From Terriglobia bacterium (GTDB lineage Bacteria; Acidobacteriota; Terriglobia; Terriglobales; Acidobacteriaceae): DNA of 64,000 nucleotides. Both the position numbers and the translations under genes were made by a program. The stretch covers positions 1-64,000 of the forward strand of contig JAIQEY010000027.1 in the NCBI GenBank assembly GCA_020073565.1. The letters are read 5' to 3'. Numbering within the stretch: the stretch's first letter is position 1; every line of letters starts with the position of its first letter. This document shows, piece after piece, positions 51,121 through 59,934 of this stretch. Under the pieces are notes generated by a model. It did no database searches. It worked only from the letters and a program-made list of their open reading frames with translations, and was not told the DNA's origin.

Positions 51121-52956
51121 TCAGGAACGCGTCGTTCCCATCGTCAAAGGATCGGCAGGAGCGAGCGGGACTGCTGCGATCGGAAGATGTTCCATCGGCA
51201 GCGTCAGGTGTTTCTGAATTCGAATTTCGCCGCGCTGATACACGGCGACCAAGGCGGCCACGGCCTTCGGGTCCAGCCGCTGCCCCGAAAGGTTCTGAAT
51301 GATCCGCAGTGCCTCCACGGGATCGTGCGCCTGCTGGTAAGGACGGTTCGTGGTCAGCGCGTCAAAGGTGTCGCCCACCGCAATCACGCGCGGCAGCAGA
51401 GGAATGTCCTCGCCCTTCAGCCCATATGGATACCCGCGTCCGTTGAGTGCCTCGTGGTGCAGTTCGATTCCTGGCAGCATCTCACGCAACTGCGTCACCG
51501 GACGCAGGATGTTGGCACCCTTCGTCGTGTGCGTCTTCATGATTTCGAATTCTTCCGGCGTCAGCGCGCCCGGCTTTTTCAGGATCCGGTCCTCAATGCC
51601 GATCTTGCCCACATCGTGCAACTGGGCGGATACGCGCAGGATCTCGAGGAATCCCGGATCGAGCCCCATTTCCCGGGCGATCATCAGCGAATACCGGGTG
51701 ACCCGGTCGGAGTGGCCGCGCGTGTAAGGATCCTTTTCGTCGACCGCGCCGGCCAGCATCTGGATCGACCCCATGAACAGCGCTCTGTTCTCTTCGGCGG
51801 CGCGCTTCAGGTCTTCAACGAACTGCTCCAGTTCTTCCGACATGGTGTTGAAGGTGCTCGCCAGTTCGCCGATCTCCGTGCGCGACTTCAAATGCACGCG
51901 CTTCGTAAAATCGCCGCGCGCGATGGCCCGGCTGGACTGCGCCAACACTTCCAGCGGGCTGGTGATCCGCCGCGCCGAGAAAATGCTCAAGCCTACGCTG
52001 CCAAACACCGCCAGCCACGCCAGCAGGCGTCCCGTGCGCTGCATCTCAAATATGCCGCGGTACGCTTCCTCCTGTGGTTTCTGCACCACCACGGCCCAAT
52101 CCAGCGCGGCCACCGGACTGTATGTGCCCAGCATCTCGGTTTCATTCTTGCCATCGTGCGTGGCGAATTCACGAGTTGCCGCCAATTGCGCCTTCGCGCC
52201 CTCATCCACAAAGCTGCGCACGATGTCGAAGTGCGTCATGTCCTGACCCGTGGCATATTCCGAGGTCGCGCCGGTCACTAGTCTTCCCTGGCTGTCCACC
52301 ACGTACGGGATCAATCCAGTGCGGCTCACTTCCTGCAGCCGCCGGATCAAAAATTGCAAATCCACCACCGAGCCGATCATTCCCAGAAACCGCCCGCCAT
52401 ACATAATCGGGATGCTGACCAGCATTACCGTCCGCGCCGATTTTCCGCTTCCCACCATCAGCGGCTGTCCGCTGTAGATTCTTCCTTGCCGGGCCGCCCC
52501 GTAGGCGCGTTCCAGTTCACGTTGCAGAAAGGCGTCCGGCTCGATCTTTCCGGCCGAGACGCCCTTGGCGTCGGCGTTCAGCAGCGTGGCGTAAGCGATA
52601 TCATTCGATGACGAAACGAAGTTTTCCAGCAGCGCACGCAGTTCCGGCGCCTGAATATTCTCCCCGCCGATGTCGGTGCCGCTCGTCACCTGGACCGAAG
52701 ACGACAAATTGGCCAGCATCATGCGCAGCGTTTCCTGATGCTGGGAAATGTCGTCGGCCAGCGAGCGCGTCACCGTATTCTGCAGCAGCATTTCGTTGGT
52801 CTTCAGCCGCTCCCGGTTCAGCGTCTCAATCTGTGCCGAGTAAAAGTACATCGGAAGCACACTGATGGCGAGCAGCACGCCGAGGATGACGTACAAGAGC
52901 GGGATGCGCGCGGGAATGGGCAGCTTCAGCGGCAAAAGGCTATCCTGTCGGCCCAA
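51121..52956 (-). CDS. Membrane HD-GYP cyclic-di-GMP phosphodiesterase
   Basis: The protein has an N-terminal helix, an extracytoplasmic dCache-like sensor (residues 45-300), a second helix and a HAMP domain (RRITSPLEVLAQSSRAIARG). A C-terminal HD-GYP domain follows. Catalytic motifs are RVSAQLHDVGKIGIEDRIL, MKTHTTKGANIL and HHEALNGRGYPYGLKG, so it should hydrolyse cyclic di-GMP. It gives a plausible opposite activity to the two PilZ receptors here, though no GGDEF synthase is in the window. Confidence 0.92.
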   Translation of the reverse strand: MGRQDSLLPLKLPIPARIPLLYVILGVLLAISVLPMYFYSAQIETLNRERLKTNEMLLQNTVTRSLADDISQHQETLRMMLANLSSSVQVTSGTDIGGENIQAPELRALLENFVSSSNDIAYATLLNADAKGVSAGKIEPDAFLQRELERAYGAARQGRIYSGQPLMVGSGKSARTVMLVSIPIMYGGRFLGMIGSVVDLQFLIRRLQEVSRTGLIPYVVDSQGRLVTGATSEYATGQDMTHFDIVRSFVDEGAKAQLAATREFATHDGKNETEMLGTYSPVAALDWAVVVQKPQEEAYRGIFEMQRTGRLLAWLAVFGSVGLSIFSARRITSPLEVLAQSSRAIARGDFTKRVHLKSRTEIGELASTFNTMSEELEQFVEDLKRAAEENRALFMGSIQMLAGAVDEKDPYTRGHSDRVTRYSLMIAREMGLDPGFLEILRVSAQLHDVGKIGIEDRILKKPGALTPEEFEIMKTHTTKGANILRPVTQLREMLPGIELHHEALNGRGYPYGLKGEDIPLLPRVIAVGDTFDALTTNRPYQQAHDPVEALRIIQNLSGQRLDPKAVAALVAVYQRGEIRIQKHLTLPMEHLPIAAVPLAPADPLTMGTTRS

Positions 52957-53167
52957 GTGGGGGAATGAGCCGGTCCGTTTCTAGTCCATTTTAAGTTCGA
53001 TTGCCTCGGTGACCCTGTGGGTTTGTGGTACAGGTACCGTTACTGAAGTACTCCGTCGGCAGTGCCCTTCGTCCGGCTGGCCTTGACCGTCACTGCTGTG
53101 ATTCCTTGCCCTAAGCAGCGTGCGTTCCGTCACCTCAATCCCCTTCCGCGCGTGATACAACCTCTGC

Positions 53168-54205
53168 ATGGCCGGGAAGTCTCCCAGTTCCACGCAACCA
53201 GCCACCACGGCACAGGCCCCCTGCCGGGCGGATCTGGCCGGAGGCACCCTTGATCTGTGGCCGCTGTACCTGTTTCACCCCGGTGCCCTGACCCTGAACT
53301 TTGCCGTTGAGATTCTTACGACCTGCCGCATCACTGCGCTCAAGGGTTCGCGTATCGAGCTACATTCCCTCGATACCGGCCAGCAGGAGAGTTTCGCCAG
53401 TCTTGAGGAGTTAGTCGCAGCCGGGAATCATCGTCACGTTCTGGCGGCATACCTGGTGCGCTTTTTTGCGCCCGAGTGTGGCCTGCGTGTCGAAACCAAC
53501 TCCCAATCCCCAGCCGGAGCTGGGATCTCCGGTTCGTCCGCGCTCATGATCGCCACCACCGCCGCCCTCGCCTGCTTTACCGGCCGTGATCTTGATCCCG
53601 AGAAGATGCGCGTCATCGCCCAGAATGTCGAGGCGCAGATCATCAGGGTCCCCACCGGGTGCCAGGATTACTACCCAGCCCTGTACGGCGGGGTCAGCGC
53701 CATCCACCTTGATCCCGACGGAATCCGCCGCACCGCTTTGCCGGTCGCGCCCGAAGAGATCGAGATGCGCTTTGTACTCGCTTACACCGGCGCACCGCGT
53801 CAGTCCGGCATCAACAACTGGGAAGTCTTCAAGGCGCATATCAACGGCGACAAACATGTCTTTCACAACTTCGAACTGATTGCTGCCATCGCGCGCGACA
53901 TGCACCAAGCCTTTCTACGTCATGATTGGGAAGATGTCGCTCGCCTGCTCCGCGAGGAGTGGAAACTGCGTCGAACCAATGCTGAGGGAATCAGCACGCC
54001 CCTGATCGATAAATTGATTGCCGTCGCTGGCAAGAACGGCGGGCGCGCCGCCAAAGTCTGCGGCGCTGGCGGCGGTGGCTGCGTTCTGTTCATGGTCGAA
54101 GAGGGCGCGCAAGAATCGGTGGCCCACGCCGTCGCCGAGGCCGGTGGGCGCATTCTGCCCCTGAAAGTTGCTCGCGAAGGCCTGCGGATCACGAGGGAGA
54201 CGTAG
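53168..54205 (+). CDS. GHMP-family sugar kinase (HddA/galactokinase-like)
   Basis: The kinase has the substrate-side signature CRADLAGGTLDLWPLYL near residue 20, the ATP-binding loop PAGAGISGSSALMIATTAAL near 115 and the C-terminal AKVCGAGGGGCVLFMVE. The family includes heptose-7-phosphate, L-fucose and galactose kinases; the substrate is not clear here. At 345 residues it is standard for HddA-like members. It may supply activated sugars for envelope polysaccharides. Confidence 0.85.
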   Translation: MAGKSPSSTQPATTAQAPCRADLAGGTLDLWPLYLFHPGALTLNFAVEILTTCRITALKGSRIELHSLDTGQQESFASLEELVAAGNHRHVLAAYLVRFFAPECGLRVETNSQSPAGAGISGSSALMIATTAALACFTGRDLDPEKMRVIAQNVEAQIIRVPTGCQDYYPALYGGVSAIHLDPDGIRRTALPVAPEEIEMRFVLAYTGAPRQSGINNWEVFKAHINGDKHVFHNFELIAAIARDMHQAFLRHDWEDVARLLREEWKLRRTNAEGISTPLIDKLIAVAGKNGGRAAKVCGAGGGGCVLFMVEEGAQESVAHAVAEAGGRILPLKVAREGLRITRET

Positions 54206-54238
54206 CGCCCGCGTCCCACCGGCCTTTCCGCGCAACCC

Positions 54239-54964
54239 TTACTTCATATCCAGAATGACAAAGCGCGCCGGCTCCTTGCCCACATTCTTGAATGTGGCCG
54301 CCGCGTCTGCCGGAAGCCACTTCACATCGCCCTTCGTGAGTTGCAGATCCTTCGGCTCCTGGTCTTTCAACTTGCGCTGTAGTTCCACGTCCGTCAGAGC
54401 CACGAACAACGCGCCCACGCCGATGCTGCGGATTTCCTTCGAGTCGCCGCCCAGCAGCTGCACGTTCACGATCTCGACCGACGTCTTGGTTAAATTCGTG
54501 ACGTAGGAGACGTGCGGATCCACTCCTGGCCCCAGCTTTAAGGCGAAGGGGGCGAGCGACGGATCGTTGGCATGGCTCCGGCTCTGATCCGCTTGCATGA
54601 TTTCAACAGTCAGTTCACGGTAGGGGTCATTGTGGGGATTCCGCAGAGTCAGCCGGTCCACCGGATAATTGAATGAAATGTAATAGCCTTCGGGATCTTC
54701 AAATCCCTTGCCGGAAAATAGTGTTCCACCCCAGGCTTGTTCGACCGTGCCGCCTAAGGTCATCCGCACCCAGTCGTGTTCGTGCACAACCGCCTTGGTC
54801 TGCTCCAACCGGCCCAGCTCGATGGTGTACGCGCGGCAGTATTCGTTCCCGAACACACGCGAATAATGCGGCTCGTCGTCCATGCTGACGACCGCATCCT
54901 GCGCAACGGCTCGCGCACTTGTACACACGACCAGCGACAAAACCCACACGCCGATGCGATTCAT
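54239..54964 (-). CDS. Secreted cupin-like protein
   Basis: A signal peptide (residues 1-21, ending ARAVAQ) precedes two beta-rich halves resembling cupins. The first begins YSRVFGNEYCRAYTIEL with VVHEHDWVRMTLGG (a His pair), and the second ends WLPADAAATFKNVGKEPARFV. Metal binding is possible in the first half only. The function is unknown; it converges with the GHMP kinase. Confidence 0.68.
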   Translation of the reverse strand: MNRIGVWVLSLVVCTSARAVAQDAVVSMDDEPHYSRVFGNEYCRAYTIELGRLEQTKAVVHEHDWVRMTLGGTVEQAWGGTLFSGKGFEDPEGYYISFNYPVDRLTLRNPHNDPYRELTVEIMQADQSRSHANDPSLAPFALKLGPGVDPHVSYVTNLTKTSVEIVNVQLLGGDSKEIRSIGVGALFVALTDVELQRKLKDQEPKDLQLTKGDVKWLPADAAATFKNVGKEPARFVILDMK

Positions 54965-55125
54965 TTCGTCTCCTTCAATATGCCCAGTGTACGCCGGGCT
55001 GCGAGTCGTACAAGACTCGCATTTCCGTGCTCAACACCTCTGGTTAGCAGACCGAAAATTCTGCACCGACGGTGTAACCTGCTTACTTTGGCTGGTCTAT
55101 AATGAACTCATCCCCGGGGTGCTGC

Positions 55126-56109
55126 ATGCCGTGCCGCCGCGCTGTTTCGCTGTTGCTGGCGCTGTTGATTGGTTCCGCTCTAGCTGCGGCCCAGGCTACC
55201 CCGCCTCCGCGTATCACCAAGGAAAACCGGGAGCAGATCATCCACGTTTTTGCCTATGACCTGGTCTACATCCGCACAAATTTCCCGATGGGGAAGGTCG
55301 GCCTGAAACTCAGGAACGGCACCCTGAGCCCGAGCGGCCCGGATTTACAGCAACTCATGGCGCTCTGGGGACCGGCCGCCAAGCCCGGCGATCAGGCCCG
55401 GATCACCGACATTGTGTTCAAGGACGACCACATCCATTTTGAAATCAATGGCGGTCCGATCAAGAAGCGGAAGTGGTACCAGCGCATCGAAGTTGGGGGC
55501 TCCGCTGGATCTACTCCGATCTCACCGTCCGACTCGAACGCCAACGCGCGCGGCTCGTTCGTCGACCTGTACTTCGACAAGTACGTTCCCGAGATGACCG
55601 GGCCCGAACTGAAGGAGGCACTGCGTCCGGTCTTCGACTTTGACTCCAAGTCTCCGCTCGCCGCCTACCTGGAGACTGTTTCGCCCAAGGTAAAAGATGC
55701 CATTGAGAAGCATCACGTGCTGGTCGGCATGAACCACGACATGGTGATTTACGCCAAGGGGCGTGCGCCGAAAAAAGTGCGCGAACACGTCGACGAAGTC
55801 GAGTACGAAGAATGGATCTACGGCACTCCACCGCAGGACGTGGACTTCGTGCGCTTCGTAGGCGATGAAGTCGTGCGCGTCGAAACCATGAAGGTGGACG
55901 GACAGAAAATCGTGCGTACCGAAAAGGAAGTGGACTTGACCAGGCCCGCACTCGCCGCCAAGCAGCCGGAGCGTCCAGACAACGCGCCCACGTTGCGGCG
56001 TCCGGGAGAAGAGATGCCGGATGCCCGTCCGCAGAATCCTTCCCGTCTTCCGCCCGCGGGTACGCCTACTCCGCCCGACAAGGATCCAACTCCGAACTTA
56101 GTTGGATAA
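55126..56109 (+). CDS. Secreted protein of unknown function
   Basis: I do not recognise this 327-residue protein. A signal peptide (residues 1-21, ending LAAAQ) precedes DLVYIRTNFPMGKVGLKLRN and a charged central domain with HVLVGMNHDMVIYAKGRAPK, VDEVEYEEWIYG and RFVGDEVVRVETMKVDG. The last 50 residues are Pro-rich and disordered. The duplicated DEV/VDE pattern suggests an internal repeat. ATG 55126 is preferred to 55102 because GGGGTG lies upstream and the signal peptide then starts immediately. Confidence 0.65.
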   Translation: MPCRRAVSLLLALLIGSALAAAQATPPPRITKENREQIIHVFAYDLVYIRTNFPMGKVGLKLRNGTLSPSGPDLQQLMALWGPAAKPGDQARITDIVFKDDHIHFEINGGPIKKRKWYQRIEVGGSAGSTPISPSDSNANARGSFVDLYFDKYVPEMTGPELKEALRPVFDFDSKSPLAAYLETVSPKVKDAIEKHHVLVGMNHDMVIYAKGRAPKKVREHVDEVEYEEWIYGTPPQDVDFVRFVGDEVVRVETMKVDGQKIVRTEKEVDLTRPALAAKQPERPDNAPTLRRPGEEMPDARPQNPSRLPPAGTPTPPDKDPTPNLVG

Positions 56110-56447
56110 CCTCACGCGCTGACATCCTGAGCGGAGCAGGAGCTTCACGAAGTGAAGTTCCTGCGGAGTCGAAGGACCCCTGCGGTCTTATCCGTATCCT
56201 TCCCGCTCAGCCTGCCCATTACTCTGAGTGTATTAGCCCGTTGGTATGGAGGGTAGCCCCCTCCCCCCGGTCTCTTGGAATCATAGAGTTAAGTGGTGAA
56301 AGCACTCCATGATCTAGATTCCACATGAGTTACAGGCAAGATCTAGACAACAGAGGACTTACAGAGCGCATTTCTGGTCGCGATCATTTAGAATCAATCA
56401 GTTAGCATTTGCCATCGCTGGCAAAATCCAGATTTCAAAGAGCTTAA
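56110..56447. other. Intergenic region with family G palindrome and an A/T-rich segment
   Basis: No gene is supported. 56119-56186 is a palindromic repeat (see separate entry). 56240-56270 has a GGAGGGTAGCCCCCTCC hairpin. 56280-56400 is unusually A/T-rich for this genome and shows no recognisable motif. Confidence 0.5.
56119..56186. repeat. Family G palindrome (AGGAGCTTCAC)
   Basis: AGGAGCTTCAC-gaa-GTGAAGTTCCT forms a near-perfect 11-bp hairpin, flanked by GACATCCTGAGCGGAGC and GGAGTCGAAGGACC. The text matches a widespread interspersed repeat of soil bacteria; this is the only copy seen in the window. Confidence 0.75.
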
Positions 56448-56538
56448 CGCCCGAGATTCGTGGGCGAAGGGCTTGATTCGGCCCTTATCCCCTCGAACGA
56501 CGCCGCGCTTCGGGTCGAGGGTGCGATTTTCAAGTCGC
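56448..56538. ncRNA. Four abutting hairpins, candidate structured RNA
   Basis: Four perfect stems follow each other with no more than three bases between: CGCCC/GGGCG (56448-56466), AAGGGC/GCCCTT (56467-56486), CCCTCGA/TCGAGGG (56490-56521) and GCGA/TCGC (56523-56538). On the minus strand ATCCCTATAGCTC just before them resembles a tRNA 5' end, but no T-loop is present, so a decayed tRNA or another RNA is possible. An open frame of 65 codons also spans the minus strand. Direction and function are unknown. Confidence 0.4.
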
Positions 56539-56624
56539 GCTTGAGCTATAGGGATTGTAGGTACCTTATCTCTGAGATGGAGGGGCGGCAAGGACGTGCG
56601 TCACAATGGGCGAACTTTTTTCCA

Positions 56625-57059
56625 TTAGTTGATGACTAGAAACAACACGGCAGAGTTCCCGCCGATTGGACATCCCAAATCAGCGACCGATCGCTGAGAC
56701 CGCACTGAAATCTGCACACTGCTCCCCACCGAGCCGCCAAAGGAGTCGATGGTCTGTTGAGTAATCGTGGTCTGAAGGTGGTGTGAGTCCAGGAACGTCG
56801 TCTGCAATGAGCCTCCGTTCCACAGGATCTGCGATTGGGAAGTAAAACCGCTTCCGTCCACTGTCAGCAGGACTGAACTCGCGTCGCTCGGAATGGTGTC
56901 TGGCGAGAGTGAAGTAATTTGGGGCTGCGCCACAGTGCTTTGACAGCTAATGAACATCGCACTGCAGGTCCAGCCAGATAACAGCAGGATCAGGGCCGCA
57001 ATGAGGGCAATGCGAAGCAAAGGGCAAGGCTTGCAGGGGGTAGCAAGGGGAGAACGCAT
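56625..57059 (-). CDS. Secreted IPT/TIG-domain protein
   Basis: A signal or lipobox-like segment (LILLLSGWTCSAMFISC) leads to one Ig-like IPT/TIG domain. Its motif is PQITSLSPDTIPSDASSVLL, then TVDGSGFTSQSQILWNGGSL, and TTFLDSHHLQTTI. The domain is a common surface-binding module. The start ATG 57059 places the signal peptide at the N-terminus. At 144 residues the protein is short and may be a fragment of a longer multi-repeat family. Confidence 0.7.
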   Translation of the reverse strand: MRSPLATPCKPCPLLRIALIAALILLLSGWTCSAMFISCQSTVAQPQITSLSPDTIPSDASSVLLTVDGSGFTSQSQILWNGGSLQTTFLDSHHLQTTITQQTIDSFGGSVGSSVQISVRSQRSVADLGCPIGGNSAVLFLVIN

Positions 57060-57460
57060 ACTAGCCTCCCGATTACGAGTGGTCACTATTCTACACCTGA
57101 ATCTGGGGAGATTCGGATTTGCGAGGGCGTCAAACCGTCGTCGTTGGAGCCGAATTCCAGCAGAGGCACTTCCCCAAGTCTCGAAAAGCGCGAGACGTGG
57201 GCCACCCGGCTGCAACAGTGGATTCGCTTGCGCAAACTACAAGCCGGATCTGCGTCCGGTTAACAACCCGCCCCGGCGAGATAGAACGAAACAGAAATCG
57301 AGCGGTTCTTTACCCGTACCAACTACGCTTTCGCAAACTGCGATCCCCCCTCGCACCACCACCGCGCTATGGAAGATGGTTTCTTCACAGCTTCAAAACG
57401 CGAGACGTGGACCCCCGCCCGCCGGCATGTTCCACGGTTTTCGAGAAGTGGAGCCTTTCG
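57060..57460. other. Gene-free 401-bp stretch
   Basis: Several short ORFs overlap here in conflicting frames and none shows a recognisable domain. A direct near-repeat, AAAGCGCGAGACGTGG near 57186 and AAACGCGAGACGTGGA near 57397, suggests interspersed repeat DNA. I see no promoter or RNA I can support. Confidence 0.4.
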
Positions 57461-57661
57461 TCACGAAGCCTTCCGCGGCACCTCCGCTGCAGGCTCTTTG
57501 GGATCTTGGAGCTCTTCCATCTTCAGCGTTCGCCAGTTCAACTCTTCGAGGCGCTTTAGCAACTCGCTGCCGCACGCTTGCCGAGCATTGCAATGTTCAC
57601 AGTCGGGGCTGTGGATTCTGAGGCGGGCCAACAGGTAACAGATTCGACCTCTCATGCTCAC
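57461..57661 (-). CDS. Small cysteine-containing protein
   Basis: This 66-residue protein has a C-x2-C-x5-C cluster (CEHCNARQAC) near residue 21, which may bind zinc or iron. Its GTG start overlaps the stop of the next upstream small gene (GTGA), suggesting translational coupling. The rest is helical and charged (LLKRLEELNWRTLKMEEL). The family is unknown to me. Confidence 0.5.
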   Translation of the reverse strand: MSMRGRICYLLARLRIHSPDCEHCNARQACGSELLKRLEELNWRTLKMEELQDPKEPAAEVPRKAS

Positions 57662-57846
57662 ATCCCACCTGCCGCTCGGAGTTTCTTTCTTTCGGGCACG
57701 GACGCTCGTTCCTTTTCAACGAACACGCGGACGCGGTCTATGTGGGGATACGCAGCCGACATCTGGCGCCCGCCTGCAGAGCGGCAGGGCAAGCCTGCGG
57801 TCGCTCCGCACTTGGGACACGGCACCGCTTTGAAGTTGGGTTTCAT
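57658..57846 (-). CDS. Small zinc-ribbon-like protein
   Basis: The 62-residue protein has CPKCGATAGLPCRSAGGRQM near the N-terminus and a following HIDRV, matching the CxxC-x6-C-H pattern of small phage-type zinc-binding domains. A Lys/Arg-rich tail follows. It is coupled to the cysteine-containing gene below. Such proteins may contact nucleic acid, but this is inference. Confidence 0.6.
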   Translation of the reverse strand: MKPNFKAVPCPKCGATAGLPCRSAGGRQMSAAYPHIDRVRVFVEKERASVPERKKLRAAGGM

Positions 57847-58150
57847 TCAGCCAAAACTTGGGGCCCATGCGCGGAAACCCAGGGGAGGAAAATCAGGTCT
57901 CCGGTCGCATGACTATCTTCCTTTGGGGGAGTGGCAATCGTCGGTGACGTGAGTCACAGGGCAAGGGGCATCCATGCACTGGTTAATACATCGGCAGTAG
58001 CCAGCGGATCGACAACTCGCTGCACGGGCGAGAGCGCCCGTCCCCACATGACAGGTGCGGAGCTTCGCTCCGGCGAGCAGCCGGGGGCGGCTGTCCCTAC
58101 GAATTCCGAGCAACCAACCTGTCTTACTGACGTCTGATGGCTGACGGCTG
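57847..58150. other. 304-bp gap with two repeat families
   Basis: No gene is supported. The gap holds a family C multi-palindrome (58021-58102) and one arm of family F (58131-58153) immediately before nadE. The remaining 170 bp show nothing I can identify. Confidence 0.5.
58021..58102. repeat. Family C palindrome, copy 3
   Basis: Three palindromes are arranged in series: GGGCGAGAGCGCCC, GCGGAGCTTCGCTCCGGC and GCCGGGGGCGGCTGTCC. The unit shares AGCGAAGCTC and GGCGGCTGTCC with the metG-tatD copy, in reversed order. Confidence 0.75.
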
Positions 58151-58153
58151 ATG
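58131..58153. repeat. Family F single arm
   Basis: GTCTGATGGCTGACGGCTGATG closely matches one terminal repeat of the element at 35895-36010. It overlaps the ATG at 58151 that could start nadE. Confidence 0.7.
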
Positions 58154-59809
58154 GCTTACACTGGTGTTGTGAAGATTGCCCTGGGCCAGATCAACCCCAC
58201 CGTGGGAGACTTCTCTGGCAATGCTGCCAAGATCATTCAGTTTGCCGGGCAAGCACGCGCGGCCGGCGCTGGACTGATTCTCTTTCCGGAGCTTGCCGTC
58301 TGCGGATACCCGCCCCGCGATCTGGTAGAGCGGCCGTCGTTTGTGGCGCGCAATCGCGAAACGGCCGAGAAGATTGCTCTGGAAACGCCGGGCATCGCCG
58401 TTATTTGCGGGATGGTTACGCCCGCCGAAGCCGAGACCGGGAAATCGGTGATGAACTCGGCGGCCCTGTTGCGCGATGGGCGCATTGAGTTTATCCAGTC
58501 GAAGATGCTGCTGCCTACCTATGACGTCTTCGATGAGTGGCGGAATTTTGCTCCGGCGCGGGCGCAGCAGTTGTTCAGCTTTTGCGGGAAGCAGATGGCC
58601 TTGACGATCTGCGAAGACGCCTGGAACGACAAACACTTCTGGAACAAGCGTCTGTATCGCGTCGATCCGGTCGAAGAACTGGTGCGGGCGGGCGGCAATT
58701 TCGTGCTGAACATTTCCGCCTCGCCGTTCTGGATGGGGAAGCGGGAACTGCGCCGCGACATGCTCGCGGCCATCGCCCGAAATCGGAACGTTCCGGTCGC
58801 TATGGTAAATCAGGTCGGAGGGAACGACAGCCTGGTGTTTGACGGATCGAGCCTGGTGATTTCGCCTACCGGGCAGGTGATCGCGCAGGGGAAGTCGTTT
58901 GAGGAAGATCTGGTTTATTTCGATTCGCAGAGCCTGACGGGCGAAATGCACGAACAGATTGAGGGCGACGATGCCAGCGCTTACGCCGCGCTGGTGCTGG
59001 GGACGCGAGACTATGTCCACAAATGCGGGTTCGGGCGGGCCATCATCGGGCTGAGCGGCGGCATCGACTCCGCGCTTACGGCGGCGATCGCGGTGGACGC
59101 GCTGGGCGCGGCGAACGTGATCGGCGTCGGCATGCCTGGGCCGTACTCTTCGCAGGGATCGATTGACGACGCCCGGCTTTTGGCCAACAACCTCGGCATT
59201 CGCTTTGAATTGCTCTCGATCAACGAAGTATATGAGGCCTGCCGCAAGGCGCTGACAGGTGTGTTTGCCGGCATGGCGGAGGACGTCACCGAGGAAAATA
59301 TCCAGTCGCGCAGCCGGGGTATGGTGCTGATGGCGCTCTCCAACAAGTTCGGGGCGCTGGTGCTTTCTACGGGCAATAAGAGCGAATTGGGCGTGGGCTA
59401 TTGCACGCTGTATGGCGACATGGTGGGCGGGCTGGCCGTGATCTCCGATGTGCCGAAAACGCTGGTGTACCGGCTGAGCGAGTACGTGAACTCGCGCGGC
59501 GCGATCATTCCTCGGGCTACGATCGAGAAGGCTCCGTCGGCTGAGTTGCGGCCGGATCAGAAAGATTCGGATTCTTTGCCGCCTTACGACGTGCTGGATG
59601 CAATTCTGGAAGACTACGTGGAAGAGTCGCGCTCAGCGGAGGAAATCGCCCGGAGCCGCAATTATGATTTGAACCTGGTGAAGCGGGTGATTCGGATGGT
59701 GGAGCGCAGCGAATACAAACGACAGCAGGCCGCGCCGGGGATCAAGATCTCGGAGAAGGCGTTTGGGTATGGGCGGCGGTTCCCGATCGCGGCCAAGTCG
59801 GAAATTTAG
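58151..59809 (+). CDS. nadE: Glutamine-dependent NAD+ synthetase
   Basis: NadE converts deamido-NAD to NAD. The N-terminal nitrilase domain has Glu in FPELAVCGYPPRDL, Lys in KMLLPTYDVFDE and Cys in ALTICEDAWND. The C-terminal synthetase has GLSGGIDSALTAAIAVDALG (PP-loop) and LSTGNKSELGVGYCTLYGDM. At 552 residues it is complete. The more family-like start is GTG 58169 (VKIALGQINPTVGDF), because ATG 58151 lies in a repeat; the longer form is given as the outer limit. Confidence 0.95.
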   Translation: MAYTGVVKIALGQINPTVGDFSGNAAKIIQFAGQARAAGAGLILFPELAVCGYPPRDLVERPSFVARNRETAEKIALETPGIAVICGMVTPAEAETGKSVMNSAALLRDGRIEFIQSKMLLPTYDVFDEWRNFAPARAQQLFSFCGKQMALTICEDAWNDKHFWNKRLYRVDPVEELVRAGGNFVLNISASPFWMGKRELRRDMLAAIARNRNVPVAMVNQVGGNDSLVFDGSSLVISPTGQVIAQGKSFEEDLVYFDSQSLTGEMHEQIEGDDASAYAALVLGTRDYVHKCGFGRAIIGLSGGIDSALTAAIAVDALGAANVIGVGMPGPYSSQGSIDDARLLANNLGIRFELLSINEVYEACRKALTGVFAGMAEDVTEENIQSRSRGMVLMALSNKFGALVLSTGNKSELGVGYCTLYGDMVGGLAVISDVPKTLVYRLSEYVNSRGAIIPRATIEKAPSAELRPDQKDSDSLPPYDVLDAILEDYVEESRSAEEIARSRNYDLNLVKRVIRMVERSEYKRQQAAPGIKISEKAFGYGRRFPIAAKSEI

Positions 59810-59823
59810 GTAGTGTCCTAAAT

Positions 59824-59857
59824 TAACCACCAAGGACACTAAGGAGCACGAAGGAAA
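59824..59857. repeat. Family A half-element, copy 8
   Basis: TTAACCACCAAGGACACTAA then GGAGCACGAAGGAA is a single left arm of the family A element, without its partner, between nadE and the DsbA-like gene. Confidence 0.72.
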
Positions 59858-59934
59858 TCGTGGGTGGATTCGGAAATCAAATCTAAGGTGTAATGACAAT
59901 TTCCTCCAGTTTTGCAACAATCAAATTCCTATCT

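Noticed and set aside
56394..56591. A 65-codon minus-strand ORF
   Set aside because: It crosses four hairpins and matches no family I know; the RNA explanation is at least as good.
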